From: Bimastos eiseni
Lineage: Eukaryota; Annelida; Clitellata; Crassiclitellata; Lumbricidae
Assembly: GCA_959347315.1 (NCBI GenBank)
Contig: OY365820.1
Span: forward strand, 116,652-180,651
Length of the DNA: 64,000 bases
Reading direction: 5' to 3'
Positions 57,835 to 64,000 of this stretch are shown piece by piece. A program made the position numbers and the translations under genes. Numbering within the stretch: position 1 is the stretch's first letter; each line of letters begins with the position of its first letter. The notes under the pieces are model-generated. The model was not told the origin of the DNA. It ran no database searches and worked only from the letters and a program-made list of their open reading frames with translations.

Positions 57835-59478
57835 TCAGAATCCCTGCAGCATCTCTCGAATGGCCTCGCAGTTATTTGAATGTTTGATAAACTCTTCCTC
57901 TGATAATCTTCCATCTCCGTCGTCATCGGCTTTGCTAAGAATCTCCTTCGCTGTTTCCGTTGCCTTCAGAACCGGATTCAAATGACCTCTCGATTTATAT
58001 ATTGCCTTAAAACATCAAACGACAATGATTACACAGTATACTGACACCTACCGGGTTAATGGCTCTATTGTTCTAATATTATATTAATCAATTGTTCCAT
58101 TTTATATTATTCTGTTGCTTATGTCATTGTTTTTCACCTTTTTCAATCTGTTATCAACCAAATGGTTTCTAGGGTAAGATTTTGTTGAGAAAAATGAGAC
58201 ACAAATGAATGAACATCAGTCAATAGTTACAGATATTCAGGTAGAAGTTATAAAGCAATGTCTCAAGAGGTTTCAAAGGACGATACTTGTATCATTAGCA
58301 TTATCATCATTGTCATTGTCATTGTCGTCGTCATTATTGTGCGTCGATGAAGCGTCGCTGTCCAATTGTCTCAGAGGAGAAGGAAGAGGAGGAAGAGGAG
58401 GAAGAGGAGGAAGAGGAGGAAGAGGAGGAAGAGGAGGAAGAGGAGGAAGAGGAGGAAGAGGAGGAAGAGGAGGAAGAGGAGGAAGAGGAGGAAGAGGAGG
58501 AAGAGGAGGAAGAGGAGGAAGAGGAGGAAGAGGAGGAAGAGGAGGAAGAGGAGGAAGAGGAGGAAGAGGAGGAAGAGGAGGAAGAGGAGGAAGAGGAGGA
58601 AGAGGAGGAGGATCTAATCCATGTATTCTACCACCAAGTTACAATGCATGCGCTCTATCAATTCGGCTATAGGTTAGTTGCTGTAAAGCGACACTGTGTC
58701 ATACAAGGTAACAGAGATGATTTGGGTCGCCCTCCTCATTTATCAATGCTTGGGACTGGCAAAGAGTACGAGCAGTGGTGGAGTTGACCAATTCGACTGC
58801 CACATCCAATTATAGTAATACTTACAACCTGTTCAACGCCAAAGCTTTGAAATGAGACTGGGAAAATCCACGCCATCATCTGTCAACTGTCGACGGGAAT
58901 CCGTTGGCTGGTTCCACACTTGTGCGTGGACCCACCACTCACGACTCTTTCAGCTTACTGTGCGCTGTTTTGCTAGCAGATTAATCTCACTCGTTCACTA
59001 TGACATTTGGCATCATAGTAGATATCTTGAAGGGTCGCTATATAAATGTTCGATTACATGACAGTACATTCTAAATCGATATGATACAGTATAAAAGACG
59101 ACGTACTGTGAGGATATCTGTGATCTCTCTGTCCGTTAGATAACCATTTCCATCGACGTCATAGAGACTAAAGGCCCATCGCAGTTTCTCATGGGTTGTA
59201 CCACGTGATGCAACGCTCAACGTCGTCATGAATTCCTTGAAACTGATCGTTCCATCTCCGTCTAAGTCGTATTTCTTGAAGACGACCTCACAGAAGTCCT
59301 TCACGTCTCCGTCCGTTCCAAACATTTTCTTATAAAGATCGAGGAACTGGGTCTGAGTGATATTTCCGTTCGGAAAATCCTTCTTGAACTTCTTGTACCA
59401 ATCGTTCAATTCCTTCGTCGAATACTTGCAATGTTTCGAGAGTTCTTTCAGATCGGGTTTACTTCCACTGTTTCCCAT
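57835..59478 (-). CDS. Neuronal calcium sensor family protein C (two coding exons)
   Basis: Exon 1 is 59478-59107 (124 codons) and exon 2 is 58005-57835 (56 codons plus TGA), phase 0 at DILT/AIYKS: 180 residues. Likely a calcium-myristoyl switch protein. Seen: MGNSGSK start, a strong N-myristoylation sequence like recoverin's MGNSKSG; degenerate EF1 (FPNG); intact EF2 DLDGDGTISFKE (71-82), EF3 DVDGNGYLTDRE (107-118) and EF4 DDDGDGRLSEEE (150-161); ends EMLQGF. Donor GTACGT; acceptor TTTTAAG is less typical. The same intron position and exon 2 length as A and B show common origin, but the sequence is clearly more distant. An in-frame Met at 59547 exists upstream, but GTTGTAG at about 59500 looks like a splice acceptor and myristoylation needs Gly2, so I prefer 59478. 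The 1,101-bp intron contains a long purine minisatellite and a dispersed-repeat copy. Confidence 0.92.
58371..58616 (+). repeat. 9-bp GGAGGAAGA minisatellite in the intron of gene C, about 26 units
   Basis: Nearly perfect over 245 bp. Plus-strand frames RGGRGG, poly-Glu and RKRRKR are artefacts. The transcribed strand reads TCTTCCTCC, a long pyrimidine tract in the pre-mRNA. Confidence 0.96.
58728..58800 (+). repeat. Dispersed repeat family with core CTTGGGACTGGCA
   Basis: GCTTGGGACTGGCA, then AGCAGTG and GGAGTTG blocks, aligning with 38224-38300. It lies within the gene C intron. Confidence 0.7.
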
Positions 59479-61614
59479 CGCTTTCCAACGTTGACGACCT
59501 ACAACGTAATCGTAATTGTAGTCCCAATGTCTATATGGATGCCTCATTACAAAGCGTAGGGCATCAGCTTATTCACAAGGGCTGCGTCGTATCAAAGAGG
59601 TGATTCAAATATGTAAAGAGAATATACATGTATGAATGGCCAGATGGATTAGAGAGACCATATTACTTGAATATAGAGGCGCTCTATAAATGCCTTCGTA
59701 TATATTCACATGACAGAGAAATCAGACGAACATCCATTAAACCGTATCAATACAATTTTTATTATATTTTTTCTCTTAAAGATTTACCTTACTCCTTTCA
59801 AATCCTTATTTACCACAAACTGTTGCAGTCTCCCTCTGTCTTATATGGAAAGATCTTTCGTATATTAACTTAATAACGAATTGGTTTTGTAGAGCAATTG
59901 TGTGTTGGATACAGGTTACTAATTACAATCAGATGATTACAATCGAATGATTACAATCGAATGATTACAATCGAGTGATTACAGTCGAATGATTACAATC
60001 TCAAATGATTTCCATTTAAAAATCTATTCTGATCTCATGACATCACATTAGAATATCATGACGAAAAACTATCAACCGATTGTCGACATATAAATCAAAC
60101 ATTCATCCGTTAGAAAATTCAAGATTCTGGTAATTTACGATGAGTATTATTAGAACTAATGACTAAACCACCGAAAAAAGCAAAATGACGTTTCTTTTCG
60201 TGCGCTTTTTTTAAATTATCACTCATCTTCGTCGCTTCTGTGTAATTTAAGGCTTTAGGCCTAAACGTTAATTGAACTGACTTAGTACAACGCTAGTACA
60301 TCTTCGAAATTTGGCGTTTACCTTTATACAACAGTTACCGCCAGCATTAGCAATCGAATTGAACGAGCTGTGAGACCGACGGAGGAAAGAGATGGAAGTC
60401 GATCATAGGTTGAAATGAATGACAATGTTGCTAAGACGTTTGTTTTCTGTCATTAACCACACGTCATACATCTCTGGATCGATACGTGTCGTCTGTCTTC
60501 ATGACATGGCTGTCTTAGTTGGATACTAATCAGATGCTAATCAGATGCTAATCAGATGCTAATCAGATGCTAGCTCATGCACCTTTCATGATATAAGCGG
60601 TCCCTGCTGGCAGATAGATTGCAGAAGAAACCTGAGAAAAGATTTCGATGAAAAGGTCTCATGAGTTTGACGGAGGAACGGTCGGAGAATAAGAATGGTC
60701 GGATATGAAGCCACAGAAACAATTATAAGATTGATACTTGAAAGAACAGAGGGTCGCCAGTGTTTCAATGATTTTATCTTTCTTTCTTTTCTCGTTTTCC
60801 CTTTTCACCACCTTCTTCTTCACTACCACTCCTCTCACTGATCGCTGCTCAGTCTCTTCTCTAAACCTGTTGCTCTTTCATCTTCCAATCCATCCTTTGT
60901 CTGCTCTTCTCCCTTCAACTCTGTCCACAGCGATGGTCTTCCATGCAGAATCGTCAAGATATATAACACTTTCTCCGCTCTATATTTCTTCCATCCAATT
61001 AGTTTTCTACATCTTCTGCAAAGTCCAAAATTTGAAGACCCACAAATAATCATGGTCTGTCTAACTGTATGTGAAAGAGTCTACAGCCATTAGAGAAAGG
61101 AAGATCTCAAGATCACTCACATATATTGTTCAAAAGAGATTAATTGTTTCTGAAGGGGTTTGTCATACATTGAGTCTCAGTTGTCGATTATACGAAGAGT
61201 CGTGTGACAGATGAGTCTACATTCTTAGAATCATATCCTCTACTTTCTTCTTTGAGGCAGTTGTTCTCATTGTTCCTTCTCAGTTACATCCTCCTGATTA
61301 TTATTAGCAGGTGGTCCTCCCGTCTGCTGATACTGCCGCAGCCGGAACTTCTGCTCATCATAACATGTTCCACTACAGAGATGTCTGGCCCAAGAACTCC
61401 AATGAGCAGTATATGACTCATTTGGTGTTGTCTACATAAAGAAGAAGGGTCTCATCCCTAGATTTAATTGGTAAAAGATGACGTTTGATAACTATGGCGT
61501 TGATGAGTTGGACTGGTTTAGTTGAATGAGTGTAGGTCTATTTTAGTACATTGAACTTTGAGTTGTAGGCCCACTCTGTATCTCTGTCTCTGTCTCTGTC
61601 TCTGTCTCTCTGTC

Positions 61615-61646
<32 letters not shown>

Positions 61647-62310
61647 GTCCTCTCTGGGGGAGTGAGGGAGCATGAGGGATAAACTAAGAGAGACACAAAG
61701 AGAGAGAGACAGGCAGAGACAGAGACAGAGACAGAGAGACAGATACATATAGAGAGAGTGAGAGACGGAGAGAGATAACTCTGATGGTCTAAAGCGACAT
61801 TTCCAATACACTTTAAAAACATCGTTTCGTCAAACGCGCATAACAAACCAATGACTTAATTACAACATCAGTTCATTAGCGGTTCTTTGTCCTTGAAATT
61901 CCTCCGCTGTTCACCGACGCTTCCCTTCTCCTTCTCCTTATGATATCCCCATCCTAAGATAATTGCCGTTAAACTTTGTCTTTTATATTCTGCGGTCTCA
62001 TTGACATGCTGCAGAGGTCACTGCAGACTTAGATGTAGGCCTACTCTTAATATGTAAATATTGAAATGCGATCAAAGTACATCTCTAGTCTCTAATCTCA
62101 CGAATCTTCTTTTTATTATTTTATGTAATAGTACGAGGTTTTAAAAAAGGTGCTACATAAATCTTCAGACGCATTGAATACTTCGTTTTGGAGCTCCATC
62201 GGTCGTTGCCTCTTGGTTTGTAAACCGGTTCTAGATGAGTTTTTAATTGCCTTTAATGACACCGAAAAGTCTAACAGGCTGGTGCTAGTGCGGACGTACT
62301 AATTAACTAT
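59479..62310. other. No gene recognised; several short repeats
   Basis: The AATAAGCTGGTGCCC repeat (59555-59582, minus); LINE-tail-like box GGCGCTCTATAAATG at 59678; 14-bp GATTACAATCGAAT units at about 59929-60000; 11-bp GATGCTAATCA units at 60530-60571; a CTGTCTCT/GAGACAGA tract at 61575-61765. No host coding frame recognised. Confidence 0.55.
59555..59582 (-). repeat. Dispersed repeat with core AATAAGCTGRTGCCC
   Basis: On the minus strand it reads TTGTGAATAAGCTGATGCCC, one base different from the other copies in the core. It lies about 80 bp upstream of the gene C start codon. Confidence 0.7.
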
Positions 62311-62975
62311 ACTGTACTATACATGCCATCATTAATTATAGACAGACAGGCAGACGGATTTACTACTGTACAAAACATGGCATTACATGTACAAACTCTC
62401 GACAGACAGACAGACAGACAAGCAGACAGACAGACAGAGAGGGAGACAGAGACAGAGAGGTTAGGGAGGGAGAGAGGGAGGGAGAAAGAGAGAAAAGGAG
62501 GGGGAGAGAGATTGTCATGTGACTTAAAGATGTGTGTGTGTATGGGTGTGTTGGGCGTGGTTTCGAGATACCTCTTCAGTTCATCTGAACATGCATCAAC
62601 CTGTCTACGATCGTCTACTTCTCTATCTCCTGTGCAGTAGACGAATATCACCACACGAGAAGATTTGTCAACAGAATTAAGCAGTCTTCTCCTCTCCCTC
62701 TGTCTTCCCCACTTCCTCCTCCTCCTTCTCCTCCTCCTCCTCCTCCTCCTTCTCCTCCTTGTCCTCCTCCTCCTCCTCCTCTTCTCCCTGTTCGTCGTCC
62801 TCCTTCATCTCAAGTGCTTGCAATGTAAACATTCGAACAAAGAATGTCTTCCGATGAGCAAGAAGAGATGCGAGAATGGACTCTCGAAAACTTAACCATA
62901 AATCGGAATCATATATTTGTATATATATATATGATACAAATAAATATATTGACCTATAATTATATAGGACTCAGT
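62311..62975. repeat. No gene; CAGA and CTCCTC tracts
   Basis: GACAGACA/GGGAGAGA purine repeats at 62401-62512 and a CTCCTC polypyrimidine run at 62690-62800. Open frames through them are low-complexity. Confidence 0.75.
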
Positions 62976-63191
62976 CACCTTTCTAGACTTTTTCAACAGA
63001 GGACCACATCTATGCGCCAGGGACATCCATGGCACATTCCCTGCAGGTCGCTAGCCATCACAGGCCCCACAGCGTGGAATGGCCTCTTTTCGGTCATTCA
63101 CTCCCTTCCTAGGCTACCCTCGGATGCATTTCAACGACACCTCAGAACTCTTCTTGTTGCTCGGGCCTGGATAGGGAGCGCCTCTGACTAG
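62976..63191 (+). mobile_element. CR1-like LINE, truncated 3' end
   Basis: The frame ends HIPCRSLAITGPTAWNGLFS, then a segment equivalent to the SL..FK..LKT.L block (AFQRHLRTLLVARAWIGSAS) and a stop at 63191. This matches the C-terminal VPR, G..AWN.L and FK..L blocks of non-LTR reverse transcriptases and resembles the tail (IGSASE) of the fragment at 54345. No reverse-transcriptase core is present. Confidence 0.7.
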
Positions 63192-63448
63192 AGGTCTTCA
63201 CTCAGACGCATTACTATTAGATTAATGGATAGAAATTAATAGATAGAATAAAAGGAAGAACGACCTCTAGTGTACCAATACTTATAGGAGAAATTATATG
63301 ATGACGCTGTGCAAGTACATGTAACTAGATGATCGTGACTGTGCAGAGTGAAAATAGATATACAACGAATTAAATCACATTTCATAATGGTGGTGGTGCT
63401 GTTGTGGTTGCTGCTGCTGCTGCTGCTGCTGCTGACGACGACGACGAG

Positions 63449-63483
<35 letters not shown>

Positions 63484-63487
63484 CGAC

Positions 63488-63558
<71 letters not shown>

Positions 63559-64000
63559 GAGCATTATTCAGTTTCGCTGGCATTGCCATTAACCGTCTCT
63601 CATCAATAATATTCCTGTCTGCGTTTAGCAAACGGATGAACCACAGATGATAATTGTGCTCTGATGTGGGAAATAATACGTGTACTTCATCAAAAGCCAA
63701 ATGATATCGGATGTAATTACATCTACTTAAGCCATTTCTGATTATGGCAATTCAAAAGCTATTCAGTCGGACCAAGAACCGTGTTCGTCTCTGTTACTCT
63801 GTTTCAATGTCTGCTTCATCCGTTCAATGTTTCTTTCCATCTGTCTCTCAATATGAATATATATTCTATATGTCTACCTTTGTCTTCGTCCATGTCTCTC
63901 TGTCCCTCTGTCTCTCTGTCTCTCTCTTTCTGTCTCCACTTCATCATGTCTGTTTATGTCATCGTCTTTTGCTTCTTAAACCTGAGACGATATCTGTCGT
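63192..64000. repeat. No gene; CTG/ACG/GAT triplet arrays
   Basis: CTG (63411-63432), then ACG and ACGATG, then GAT (about 63488-63558) run into one another as a compound triplet array. A CTGTCTCT patch occurs at about 63893-63930. Nothing else supportable. Confidence 0.85.

Overview
This window is animal nuclear DNA, most likely from a marine invertebrate. The evidence is spliced EF-hand genes with GT-AG introns, an invertebrate-type neuropeptide GPCR, degenerate CR1/L2-like LINEs, a hAT transposon and a very high load of micro- and minisatellites. Nothing in it identifies the phylum; a lophotrochozoan is my guess, and a weak one. Gene density is low: four protein genes can be supported in 64 kb. 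A 200-base run of N at 36301-36500 marks an assembly gap.

Layout. 1-23.5 kb: no host gene recognised; tandem arrays, long purine/pyrimidine tracts and decayed LINE 3' ends (12.2 kb plus strand; 16.0, 20.7 and 22.3 kb minus strand). 23,578-25,092: an intact, intronless class A GPCR of 504 residues resembling FMRFamide-type receptors, with a perfect 160-bp tandem duplication just downstream. 25.5-30.4 kb: simple repeats and a 70-nt near-perfect hairpin. 30,436-33,059: one hAT element with matching ends and an imperfect 8-bp target duplication, its transposase broken. It abuts a 1.6-kb homopyrimidine satellite. 34.7-42.7 kb: no gene recognised, the gap, dispersed repeats, and a 13-bp minisatellite of about 67 units.

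42.8-59.5 kb, minus strand: three neuronal-calcium-sensor (recoverin/hippocalcin/visinin-like) genes in head-to-tail tandem. Each has a 372-378-nt first coding exon, one phase-0 intron at the same codon, and a 171-nt last exon ending in LQGF. Predicted proteins are 182, 182 and 180 residues with three intact EF-hand loops. A and B are close paralogues; C is more distant and has the most typical N-myristoylation start. The introns hold minisatellites, and gene A's intron also holds a short non-autonomous hAT element. LINE fragments (53.4-55.6 kb) sit between B and C. 59.5-64 kb: no host gene recognised; one more LINE end and triplet repeats.

The identifiable genes fit neuronal signalling (a peptide receptor and calcium sensors), but nothing shows they are co-regulated. 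Most long open frames here are artefacts of tandem repeats: homopyrimidine or homopurine DNA cannot form stop codons, and pure repeats often stay open in several frames.
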